Shown here in pieces: positions 17,712 to 26,803 of a DNA stretch of 64,000 nucleotides (position 1 is its first letter; each line of letters opens with the position of its first letter). The notes beneath the pieces are model-generated. The model worked only from the letters and a program-made list of their open reading frames with translations, was not told where the DNA came from and did not search any database. This DNA is from CBDCYS01 sp965226185 (GTDB lineage: Bacteria; Acidobacteriota; Terriglobia; Bryobacterales; UBA6623), in the NCBI GenBank assembly GCA_965226185.1, contig CBDDCT010000002.1, forward strand, positions 372,001 to 436,000, written 5' to 3'. The position numbers and the translations under genes are program-made.

Positions 17712-18133
17712 CAAGGGGTCGGCATTCTGGCTGAAGCTCCGCGCTCGGTGCGGCTCAAGCTTGCCGGCGATACCTGCAACGGAGGGGACACCGGCGTTCA
17801 GTGAAAGCCGCCGGCCCTTTTGTGAGTCCCTTCCGCCTTTTGTCAATCGCTATCATCTACCCCTGCAACGGCTTGAAAACCTGCAGTAAGGGTGACTACG
17901 CAAGGACGTAGGTCAAACATCTAATAGGGATGGTGCGGAGGACAGCCGATTAATACATGGAGTGCGTATCGATTGGGGTAACTCCGTGAACGCTGAACAG
18001 CGAAGCAGAATTGCAATGGCTGTTGCCATTGCCGTCGCCGCGGTAGGGACGTGGGGGCAGTTCCAAGATACGCCGTTGCTGGCGATGACGATCGCCGCCT
18101 TCGGGTTGTTGTGGGCTGGCCGTTCCAGAGGCC
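17712..18133 (+). repeat. Long direct repeat, copy 2
   Basis: This is the second copy of the hflX-tail/fkbM-head segment. It contains a dead hflX C-terminus (QGVGILAEAPRSVRLKLAG and on to a stop) and the start of the interrupted fkbM gene at 17986. The offset to copy 1 is 2,009 bp at the left edge and about 1,993 bp at the right, from small indels. Confidence 0.88.
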
Positions 18134-19088
18134 ACTGGGCGGTGGCCTGCGCGCTCGTATCGGTCGGGTTGTTCTGGTCGGGCATGCCTCCGAGGGATCG
18201 GTGTGGAGACGCGGCTCCATCGTCTACGAGAAACTCAGTGGTGGTCTCCCCTATTTCGCCTGGCAGGACATCCCCGGCGCTCTTGTCGCCCCGAATTTTG
18301 GCCACGATGACCCTCCGAAATGGCTAGTCGAGAGGGTGCGGCTATTGGAGCGCAAAACCATCCATGGCGCAAGATTGGAACGATACCGGACGGAGATAGG
18401 TGACTTCTGGATCCATGAGCACGAGCGCGATATCTTGGCCTTCGTCGCTTGGGAGCTCGCTGATCAGTCGGTCTATGAAAGTGGAGAAGTGGTCCTGTAT
18501 CCCGGCGACGCCGTCACTGAAGTATTCGTCGTCCTCGTCCCGGCTGCGGTTCTCAACCAGGATTTCCATTTTGGATCTTGGCCTCCTCGATTCTACGTTC
18601 CTTCTCTCTTGAACGCAAGCCTTTCTTGACCGCAGGCACGCACCGGGCCGGACCGAAGTGCTTCCACTAGACCCTTTCGTTCTCCGAAGGGGACAATTCG
18701 TCGGTCGGAAGGCGGTTTTTCAGGCACTCCTCCGAGCTTCACTCCGCAGCATCCAGATTTCGCACTCGCGAGCGACCGTTCTACCCGCTCGGCAGCGGCA
18801 GCGCCCAGATCCTGTGCAGCATGTCACCGAACAGCCTGCGGTTCAGATGCCCCTCGGCCAGCAGCAGCCAGTAATACCGCGCGTGCTTGACCAGCCGACC
18901 GCCGGTCTTCATCAATCTGTGTTGCAAGCTCGTCAGCGACCAGCTCTTGATCCTGTGCGGCAGTCCCAGCCGCCGCCACAAGTTGCCCAGGTTGTAGGCC
19001 AGCACGCTGAGTTGCAGTCGCACTTCGTTGGCCCGAAAGCGATGGCACGAAAGCCGTGTCCAGTGCGTGGCCTGCTTGCCTTCTTTAA

Positions 19089-20753
19089 CCAGGATTTCCA
19101 TTTTGACCCTGGTACGGCGACAGTATACACCCGCGCTGCCCCGAATACCACGTCTTTCCGCGCTGAACCCTGCACATCACCTCCGCCGCTAGGCGCCAGG
19201 GCTCATCCATCCGCTCACAGACGTTGATTGAGCGGGCTGAACGGCGCTCCGGCCGACACTGCTCCTTGAAAAACTTTTTTGGAGCCGAAAACTGTTGATC
19301 CTCGCCCGGTCAACGCTACCCGCTCGGCAGCGGCAGCGCCCAGATCCTGTGCAGCATGTCAGCGAACAGCCGCCGGTTCAGATGCCCCTCGGCCAGCAGC
19401 AGCCAATAATACCGGGCGTGCTTGACCAGCCGACCGCCGGTCTTCATCAGCCGCTGTTGCAAGCTCGTCAGCGACCAGCTCTTGATCCTGTGCGGCAGCC
19501 CAAGCCGCCGCCACAAGTTGCCCAGGTTGTAGGCCAGCACGCTCAGTTGCAGTCGCACTTCGTTGGCCCGGAAGCGATGGCACGAAAGCCGCGTCCAGTG
19601 CGTGGCCTGTTTGCCTTCTTTGATCCACTGCTCGGCCGTGCCGCGCTTGTTGTAGAAGCGCACTACCGACCGGCTTGGCAAGCTCATGTTGGTCACGATA
19701 AATCCGACCCGCGGGAACAGCTCACCGAGATGATGCTCGACCTTGGCCACAATGCGTCGCGGCTTCGACCAACTCTGCGCCTGATAGCGGAAGCTCTTGT
19801 AGCGCACCAAGGGCTTGCGACCCGGCCTGCCCGGCGGGCGAAACAAGATGTCTTCGATCGCTAATTCCAAGCTCTTGTTGGCCGGAATGCGAATGGCGTA
19901 CTGCACTCCGCGTTCCTCCGAAAACTCATAAATCTCCGGCTTGGCAAAGGCCGCATCGCCCCGGAAGGTGACCTGTTTGCCCGCAGCCTGTGGCGCTCGA
20001 TCTCGGGCAGCAGCAACTCGTTCCAGTCCTCAGCGCTGTGCACGTTGCCGGGACGCAGCTTGGCGGCCAGACAATCGCCGTGCTGGTTGAACAACAACAA
20101 CGGGTGGTAGCAGACCGACTCGAAATGGCCGTTGTAGGCACTGCCCTCTTGCTGGCCGTGGACAGGGCTTTCGGTCGAATCCATGTCGAGAACGACGCGC
20201 TCGGAGTCGTCTTGCGTCTCGGCTTGCGCCACCAGCTCGCGGTTCACAGCCATCAGCCCCAGCAAGTTCTCCTCGCTCGCCAGCATCTCCGTCTCGAAGC
20301 TCTGCAGTCGCGAGGTCAGTGCCCCGCCGCGATCCCAGTTCTTCTGCGAGCCGATCAAGCGAAAGGTCGGATCGGCGGATACTCGCACGGCGTCATTGAG
20401 GTCCTCGTAGCCGGCCAGCCGAGAGTAGACTGACTGCCGCAGCAGATCGGCGAACGGGAACTTTTTGTTCGAGCCTTGCCGTGGGTCACTGAGATGTTCG
20501 TCGATCAGCTTCCCGAGCCCGAGTCGCTCGTCCAGCTCGCGGACGAGAATGAGCCCGCCATCGGAAGTGACGCGCGATCCTTGGAAATCGACTTTCAATA
20601 AGCCGTTGAAGCTTAGCTGGAACGGCTTGTTTTCTTTTTCACCCATTGGGTGTTGATCTCCTCAGCGCCTTGATTGCTTTTCAACCCGCATAAATAAAGG
20701 CGTCCGAGGTCACCCGATGGTTAGCAGAACCGAAACTAAAGTGGAAATCCGGG
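19089..20753. mobile_element. IS1380-like element, family B, inner copy
   Basis: This 1,665-bp element starts with CCAGGATTTCC at 19089 and ends with GGAAATCCGGG at 20753. It is flanked by a 5-bp duplication, TTTAA (19084-19088 and 20754-20758). It inserted into the transposase gene of the outer family-B copy; excising it rebuilds the reading CCTTCTTTAATCCATTGC that matches the inner copy's own CCTTCTTTGATCCACTGC. Confidence 0.92.
19316..20646 (-). pseudogene. Family-B transposase with single-base frameshift
   Basis: The frame runs from 20646 through the first catalytic Asp (VVLDMDSTESPVHG) and breaks near 19991, where this copy has GCCTGTGGCGC and the outer copy has GCCTGTTGGCGC (one T lost). 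The second half continues in another frame from QYAIRIPANKSLELAIED to ALPLPSG at 19316. It is an IS1380-family DDE enzyme of about 440 residues if repaired. The copy is probably inactive on its own. Confidence 0.85.
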
Positions 20754-21273
20754 TTTAATCCATTGCTCGGCCGTGCCGCGCTTGTTGTAGAAGCGCACAA
20801 CAGACCGACTCGGCAACGTCATGTTCGTCACGATAAAACCGACGCGCGGGAACAGCTCACCGAGATGATGCTCGACCTTGGCCACGATGCGTCGCGGCTT
20901 GGACCAACTCTCCGCCTGATAGCGGAAGCTCTTGTAGCGCACCAAGGGCTTCCGGGAGGGCCTGCCCGGCGGCCGAAACAGGATGTCTTCGATCGCCAAT
21001 TCCAAGCTCTTGTTGGCCGGAATGCGAATGGCGTACTGCACTCCGCGTTCCTCCGAAAACTCATAAATCTCCGGCTTAGCAAAGGCCGCATCGCCCCGGA
21101 AGGTGACCTGTTTGCCCGCGGCCTGTTGGCGCTTGATCTCGGGCAGCAGCAACTCCTTCCAGTCCTCAGCGCTGTGCACGTTGCCTGGACGCAGCTTCGC
21201 CGCCAGGCAATCCCCATGCTGGTTGAACAACAACAGCGGGTGGTAGCAGACCGACTCGAAATGGCCGTTGTAA

Positions 21274-23074
21274 CCTGAATTATGCACTGCGGGGTGCACC
21301 GGAGGAGGGCTGAGCCGCCAGGGGCCATTTGGGGGACCCCCGAAAACATGGGGTAAAAAGGTAGGCTGGCAAAGATTTCAGCTTCGCCAGTCAACCCCAA
21401 GGAGGTCACCCAAATGGTTACCAAGCGAAAACAGCATAGCTCCCGAAGGCCCGTCAAACAAGGCCGGGGCGCGAGGGCCCCGCGGCCCAATAAAATCGGG
21501 GCTGCCACGCCTTATCACTTCCGCGGCAAGAATCTGACTCCCTACGGCGGCTTGCTGCCCGTCGCCACCCTGCTCGAAAAACTCGGCTTCCAGGCGCTGC
21601 TGGAAGAAACCATCACGAACAAACGAATCACCCGTGTGATGAGCCTCTACCAGTTTGTGCTGGCCCTCGTGCTGGGCCTCTATGTCGGCTTTGCGCGGCT
21701 GAACCAACTCCGCTTCATCGCCCGCGACCCCATCTTGACCGGCATCTTGCAAGTGACGCGTCTGCCGCCGCAGTCCACGCTGTGGCGCTTTCTGGCCTCG
21801 CTGCACCTCAACGTGGCGAAGCAGATCCTTTCCATTCAGCGCCAGCTGCGGGAACGAGTCTGGGCCGCGGCCCAGGTGAAATTGGAGACGGTGACGCTGG
21901 ACACCGACACCACCGTGCACACGCTCTACGGCCGCCAGATGGGCGGGCGCAAGAGTTACAACCCCAAGAACAAGGGCAAGCGCAGCTACCAGCCGATACT
22001 GACTTTCCTGGCCGAGACGCGCGAATACCTGATGGGCGGGTTGCGCAACGGCGACCGGCCCACGGGCCGGCAGATCGCCGCCCACCTCGAGAGCGCCTTT
22101 CGGGCTTTGCCGCACGGCGTGAAGAAAATCCTGGCGCGGGCCGATTCCGGGTTTTATTGCTGGGAGGCGGTGGAGGCCTATGAAAAGGCGGCTTGTCAGT
22201 TCGTCATCGTGGCGCGCAAGACCAGGCGGCTGGTCGAGCAGTTGCAGCAAGCGGCCTGGAAGCCCTCGCCCCACAGCGATGCGGATGCGGAATGCGAATT
22301 CCTCTACCAGCCGCAGGGCTGGGCGCGGGCCTGTCGTTTCCTGGCGCTGCGTTACGAAAACGAACCCGCGGCCGGCGCGGCCGAGCAATACCAGCTGTTT
22401 GCCACCAGCGCTTACACCTACCGCGTGTTTGTCACCAACCTGGCCGAACCGATCGCGGCGGTGGTGTGGTTTTACAATCAGCGCGCCGCAGCCGAGAACC
22501 TCATCAAGGAGGCCAACAACGACGCCGGGCTGGCGGCCCATCCCTCGCGCCGCTTTGACATGAACCGCAATCACTTTCAGCTGGCCATGCTGGCCTACAA
22601 CCTCAACTGCTGGCTGCTGCTGTTCAACCGCGAAGCCCAAGCCAGCGTGGAGACACTGCGGCACACCACCCTGGCGACGGCGCGGCTGCGCTTTCTGTTC
22701 GTGGCGGCCAAGATCTGGCGGCACGCCGGCAGAACGGGTGTCAGCTACAGCGATCATTATGAGGAAAAGGGCCTGTTTGAACGGCTGATGCGGCGGCTGC
22801 GGGCGATGGGGCCACCGGGATCGAGCTTCGCGCCGGTGGTGGAGGGTGCGCTGAGTTGAGGGGCGCTCCATGCATAAAATTTCATGCACTCGCCGCAACG
22901 TACTGGGAACACGCCGCTTGCCCGCCCGCTTTTGCCCGCCGGGATTGGCAGGCGGCTCAAACAGGGAGGGAAACAGAGGAAAAGACGACTTGCTAAATCA
23001 CTGAGTTGACACGACTGCCGCTACCGCCACAACTCCATCGGCGATGGCTACGCCGAATCTGTGCATAATTCAGG
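21274..23074. mobile_element. IS1380-like element, family C, copy 1
   Basis: This 1,801-bp element is bounded by 14-bp perfect inverted ends, CCTGAATTATGCAC, and a 5-bp target duplication, TGTAA (21269-21273 and 23075-23079). It is inserted into the outer family-B transposase gene. It is almost identical to copies 2 and 3, so spread was recent. Confidence 0.95.
21414..22859 (+). CDS. IS1380-like transposase (family C, copy 1)
   Basis: The 481-residue DDE transposase follows a strong AAGGAGGT ribosome site. Motifs in order are PYGGLLPVATLLEKLGF near residue 45, the first Asp in VTLDTDTTVHTLYGRQ near 160, the second in LARADSGFYCWEAVE near 240, and the Glu helix in AAENLIKEANNDAGLA near 360. 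The N-terminus is basic. The protein sequence is the same in all three copies in the window, which points to recent or current activity. Confidence 0.93.
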   Translation: MVTKRKQHSSRRPVKQGRGARAPRPNKIGAATPYHFRGKNLTPYGGLLPVATLLEKLGFQALLEETITNKRITRVMSLYQFVLALVLGLYVGFARLNQLRFIARDPILTGILQVTRLPPQSTLWRFLASLHLNVAKQILSIQRQLRERVWAAAQVKLETVTLDTDTTVHTLYGRQMGGRKSYNPKNKGKRSYQPILTFLAETREYLMGGLRNGDRPTGRQIAAHLESAFRALPHGVKKILARADSGFYCWEAVEAYEKAACQFVIVARKTRRLVEQLQQAAWKPSPHSDADAECEFLYQPQGWARACRFLALRYENEPAAGAAEQYQLFATSAYTYRVFVTNLAEPIAAVVWFYNQRAAAENLIKEANNDAGLAAHPSRRFDMNRNHFQLAMLAYNLNCWLLLFNREAQASVETLRHTTLATARLRFLFVAAKIWRHAGRTGVSYSDHYEEKGLFERLMRRLRAMGPPGSSFAPVVEGALS

Positions 23075-24454
23075 TGTAAGCACTGCCCTCTTGCTGGCCG
23101 TGGACAGGGCTTTCGGTCGAGTCCATGTCGAGAACGACGCGCTCGGAGTCGTCTTGCGTCTCGGCTTGCGCCACCAGCTCGCGGTTCACAGCCATCAGCC
23201 CCAGCAAGTTCTCCTCGCTCGCCAGCATCTCCGTCTCGAAGCTCTGCAGTCGCGAGGTCAGTGCCCCGCCGCGATCCCAGTTCCTCTTCGAGCCGATCAA
23301 GCGAAACGTCGGGTCAGCCGACACTCGGACGGCGTCGTTGAGGTCCTCGTAGCCTGCCAGCCGAGAGTAGACTGACTGCCGCAGCAGATCGGCCAGCGGG
23401 AACTTCTTGTTCAAGCCTTGCCGTGGGTCACTGAGATGTTCCTCGATCAGCTTCCCGAGCCCGAGTCGTTCGTCCAGCTCGCGGACGAGAATGAGCCCGC
23501 CATCGGAAGTGACACGCGATCCTTGGAAATCGACTTTCAATAAGCCGTTGAAGCTTAGCTGGAACGGCTTGTTTTCTTTTTCACCCATTGGGTGTTGATC
23601 TCCTCAGCGCCTTGAGTGCTTTCCAACCCGCATCAATAAAGGCGTCCGAGGCCACCCGATGGTTAGCAGAACCGAAACTAAAGTGGAAATCCGGGCTTCA
23701 CGCGCTACGCGCTGAATCGAGGGGCCGCCCGGGTCATTGCCGTCGAGCCGGACCCGCAGAACCTTATCGCCTTCGAAGCCAATCTTGCCGAGGAGATTGC
23801 TTCGGGAAAGGTAACCTTGATCCGGGGCGGTGTGTGGATTGAGGAAACGGTGTTGGCTCTGGCGCGGGACGAGGGTAACTCGGCCTCCAGGAGTTTTGTC
23901 TATTCGTACGAGCAGGAGGTTGAGGGCATCCCGGTTTTCCCCCTCGACAAGATCGTCGCCGATCAGAATCTCGATCGTGTGGACTTCGTGAAAATGGACA
24001 TCGAAGGTTCCGAGCGCCTCGCGCTGAAAGGCGCCGTCCAGACCATCGAGCGGTTCAAACCGCGGATGGCAATCTGCACCTACCATTTGCCCGATGATCA
24101 TCGAGTCATTCCCCGCCTTGTGATGAATACACGCTCTGACTACCTGGCTCACGTCAAGGATCTTGATCTCCACGGGGACCGGGTGACGCCCAAGGTCGTG
24201 TTCTTCAATTGAGCCGCGCTGGGGACGAGCGGTTTCGCTCCTCCGGCGGCTCCTCCCCGAGAACTGCTCTTGATGCAGCCTCGGGCGTCCACTCCAACCG
24301 GAGAGTTCTTAAGATCCGGTGGCGTCTTCACAGCTGCACGGCCATGGAGCAGCCTCGTCAACAAAAACGCCTGCATCCGCTTTGTGGATATAATGCATGG
24401 CGGCTCAAACGCCGGATTCAGAATGACAAACCGGCGAACGCCCAGGGAGAAAAC

Positions 24455-24892
24455 ATGCGTTACTTGTTAACAACGATTGCCCTATTCTCGGCCGGCCTCG
24501 CGGCGACTGCCGCCTCGGCGGCCGCTGCCGACCAAGTCACCTATATACCCAAAGAGAAGGTAAGCGCCGCGATGACAAAGCCCGGCGTTCTCACCAAGGG
24601 CAGCAACTACACCGTCATCATGAGCCGCCGCGAGAAAGGCGGCCAGTCCGAGGTTCACGCCCAAGACACCGACACTTTCTATGTCATTGAAGGCTCGGCG
24701 ACATTCGTGACCGGCGGAACTGTTGAGGGCGGAAAGACGACGGGTCCGGGCGAGATCCGGGGAACTGGCATTAGCGGGGGCCAGAGCCGCACGCTTTCCA
24801 AGGGTGACATCATCGTCATTCCGAAAGGCACGCCTCACTGGTTCAAAGAGGTACCCAAACTGGTGATTTACTACGTCGTGAAGGCCCGCTAA
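24455..24892 (+). CDS. Secreted cupin-domain protein
   Basis: The 145-residue product starts behind GGGAG, with a signal peptide at about residues 1-25 (LLTTIALFSAGLAATAASAAA). The rest is one small cupin barrel: SEVHAQDTDTFYVIEGSATF carries the first metal-site region, and GDIIVIPKGTPHWFKE the second with its His. Cupins of this type bind a metal and may be lyases, isomerases or binding proteins. Nothing nearby fixes the substrate. It follows the broken fkbM and is convergent with the next gene. Confidence 0.85.
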   Translation: MRYLLTTIALFSAGLAATAASAAAADQVTYIPKEKVSAAMTKPGVLTKGSNYTVIMSRREKGGQSEVHAQDTDTFYVIEGSATFVTGGTVEGGKTTGPGEIRGTGISGGQSRTLSKGDIIVIPKGTPHWFKEVPKLVIYYVVKAR

Positions 24893-24908
24893 GTCGTGCT
24901 TCGTACGA

Positions 24909-26678
24909 TTAGTAGTTCCTGCTCATCCAGCCACGGTCCCAAGGGAAGGCCAGCGCCGGCTGGTTGACGTAACGCCGCATGCCAATCGTCATCTTGTCAC
25001 CCGCCCCGGGCGCGAGCCGGACCTCGAAATGCGCCGCTCGGACTTCAGTCATCCCGTTGCCGCTCGCGACTGAGGTGAACTGATGCTCGCCATAAGCACC
25101 GGCTTGCACAACGACGGTCCGGTGCTCTACCTGATTCGTGTTGACGAGCGTCAGCGTGATTCCTTCCGGCGTGATCTTGCCGACCAGCGCCGCCACATCG
25201 GAGGGGAGCCCGGCCCGCCGCTGGGCGGGGTCAAAATAACGCACCTGGCTGTGCAGAATATTGCCCGCTCTCCCAGGGTCATTGCCGCCGAGCGTCAAGT
25301 TTACTAGCGCTGTCGTCGCGGCTGGATTGTAACGCTGGGAATAATCCGAGCCCCGCGTATCCGGGGTGCTGGTGTCTTCGCGCAGACCCTTCACCCTTGA
25401 CTGGATTCGCCGAAACTCCTGTTGCAGCGCCCGGAGCGGGTAGTCCGGATCGCGGCCGTCCAGAAAAGCAATCCACGGGTCGTCCAGAATACGCTCTTTG
25501 TCGGAGGGCTTGAGCAGCCAAAGGTAGACGTCGCGCTGCACATCCAAATGCAGATTCGGCCCGTGGCCATACCAGCCATCGTCACCGTGCTTGTTCGGCA
25601 GCAGGATACGGCCATTCTCCGCTTTCTTGGCGGCATGGAGGTTGTTCAGCTGCTGTCGCAGCGGTTCGATGAACCCGGCATCGTGCGTCAGCATGAACGC
25701 GGACCCGAATGCGATGCGCGGCCCGCGAATGTAGTAGTTGCGCCCATTGCTTTGCGGCCAAAAGTTCCAACCGAAAACGCCCCCATACCACTTGCCGCCC
25801 CATTCCCCGCCGATCTTTCCGCCAAGTCCGATGTTCGTCGGAATGTTGCCGCCGTTTTGAAGAACCCGGTCCCGCCACGCTCCCGAATACTCCAGCAGCC
25901 AGTCGCGGTATTTCGTCTCGCCGGTCAGCATGTAGGCGTTCATTGCAAGGGTTGTGGCGCACAAGTTGAGGGGATGATCGCCGGTGATATTGGACGCGGT
26001 CGAGTAGCGACTCAAACGCTCAGGATCCCCCTCGACTGGAAGGCCGCCCCAGTCTTCCCGTGTCGCCGGTGTCATCTTGGCGCCGCGACTGCCGTTGTGA
26101 ATACTCTTGATGATCTTGTGCTCTGAGTCGTAGTTGTCCGCTTGCGGATCTTTGCCCGTGTAGAACCCGGCGAACCGTTTGACCCGGTTTAGGTGGAGCG
26201 GGTCGTTCGGCTTCCCCAGGCTGTAGAAATGAAAAGCAGCCAGGCCCTCGCCGGTGTGTTCCCAATCGAAGGCAGTGATGAACTCGCGATGGTACATGCC
26301 GTTCTCGGCCATTTCGATGCCTTCGGCGCGGGCTTCGGTGTACTGCCGCAAGTGGCCTTCCCAGGCCTTCTTGTAGAGATCGATGACCGACTCGGAAGCT
26401 CCAAGCGCGTAGAGCAGGGTCCAGTTCGAGAGGTTTTCCATGGCGTCGTCGGGCCCGTCATTGCCTCCCCAGCGCTCGACACATTTGAGGTATCCGCTGT
26501 CGTCAAGGAACTTGCCGGCGAATTCCCGGACACCTTGAGCATTGGCCTTCAGCAGCTCTCTCTCCGCCAGCGCCCAGGCCGGCGGAGGCATTGGCCGGTC
26601 GATGACGACGGTGGTTTGCGCGGCGAGCGAGCCGGCGGCCAAGCCGATGATCGCGGTGAGTTTCATACGGTATTTCAT
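24909..26678 (-). CDS. Secreted hypothetical protein, possible alpha/alpha-barrel
   Basis: I recognise no named family. I set the start at the ATG of MKYRMKLTAIIGLAAGSLAAQ, which gives a signal peptide and 589 residues; the longer frame only adds translated upstream DNA. The body is rich in Trp, Tyr and helical stretches (FDWEHTGEGLAAFHFYSLG, HPLNLCATTLAMNAYMLTGE, GGEWGGKWYGGVFGWNFW), which resembles alpha/alpha-toroid polysaccharide-active enzymes. The C-terminal 120 residues look like a beta-sandwich (ITLTLVNTNQVEHRTVVVQAG). I infer a periplasmic glycan-related role only from this build and the sulfatases elsewhere. Confidence 0.7.
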   Translation of the reverse strand: MKYRMKLTAIIGLAAGSLAAQTTVVIDRPMPPPAWALAERELLKANAQGVREFAGKFLDDSGYLKCVERWGGNDGPDDAMENLSNWTLLYALGASESVIDLYKKAWEGHLRQYTEARAEGIEMAENGMYHREFITAFDWEHTGEGLAAFHFYSLGKPNDPLHLNRVKRFAGFYTGKDPQADNYDSEHKIIKSIHNGSRGAKMTPATREDWGGLPVEGDPERLSRYSTASNITGDHPLNLCATTLAMNAYMLTGETKYRDWLLEYSGAWRDRVLQNGGNIPTNIGLGGKIGGEWGGKWYGGVFGWNFWPQSNGRNYYIRGPRIAFGSAFMLTHDAGFIEPLRQQLNNLHAAKKAENGRILLPNKHGDDGWYGHGPNLHLDVQRDVYLWLLKPSDKERILDDPWIAFLDGRDPDYPLRALQQEFRRIQSRVKGLREDTSTPDTRGSDYSQRYNPAATTALVNLTLGGNDPGRAGNILHSQVRYFDPAQRRAGLPSDVAALVGKITPEGITLTLVNTNQVEHRTVVVQAGAYGEHQFTSVASGNGMTEVRAAHFEVRLAPGAGDKMTIGMRRYVNQPALAFPWDRGWMSRNY

Positions 26679-26803
26679 AGGTGTGTGGTTATCGTGGCAC
26701 AAACGGTTTTCCGTAGCAATCTCACGGGGAAGCCTCGTGAAGGCAGCTTTCGGGGCGAGGGCTTCGCCGCTTTGCGGCGATGGACCGGCAGGAGTGCCGG
26801 ACC

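Larger units (their letters stand above)
18781..23588 (-). pseudogene. Family-B transposase, split into three pieces
   Basis: The N-terminal third is at 23080-23588 (MGEKENKPFQLSFNGLLKVD to VVLDMDSTESPVHGQQEGSAY). The middle is at about 20759-21268 (NGHFESVCYHPLLLFNQHGD, the RGDAAFAKPEIYEF catalytic region, up to RGTAEQWIK). The C-terminal piece is at 18781-19083 (KEGKQATHWTRLSCHRFRAN to ALPLPSG). Joined, they give one IS1380-type DDE transposase close to the inner copy. It cannot be made as it stands. Confidence 0.85.
18557..23695. mobile_element. IS1380-like element, family B, outer copy (split by two others)
   Basis: The left end CCAGGATTTCCATTTTG (18557) and right end, complement of CCCGGATTTCCACTTTAG (to 23695), bound one family-B element. 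Removing the inner B copy (19089-20753 plus TTTAA) and the C copy (21274-23074 plus TGTAA) leaves about 1,663 bp, the same size as the inner copy. It sits in fkbM. The flanks (CTCAA on the left, CTTCA on the right) are not a clean target duplication, which agrees with loss of fkbM sequence at this site. Confidence 0.85.
17986..24212 (+). pseudogene. Membrane-anchored fkbM gene, IS-interrupted and frameshifted
   Basis: The head (17986 to about 18550) encodes two hydrophobic segments and then, after a frame change near 18150-18230, a soluble part (SIVYEKLSGGLPYFAWQDI, LLERKTIHGARLERYRTE, ESGEVVLYPGDAV). The tail resumes at 23694 as GFTRYALNRGAARVIAVEPD and runs through the FkbM signature VDFVKMDIEGSERLALKGAV to the stop at 24212. 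Between them lie about 5.1 kb of nested IS elements. The core motif I residues (expected DCGAN-type) are missing at the junction, so sequence was lost there as well as interrupted. It was paralogous to the minus-strand gene at 16151. Confidence 0.82.

Noticed and set aside
21378..22898. A 506-codon open frame antisense to each family-C transposase (also at 45902 and 48418)
   Set aside because: It mirrors the transposase exactly, is His/Gly/Gln-rich in the way antisense GC-rich frames are, has no domain and is repeated only because the IS is repeated.
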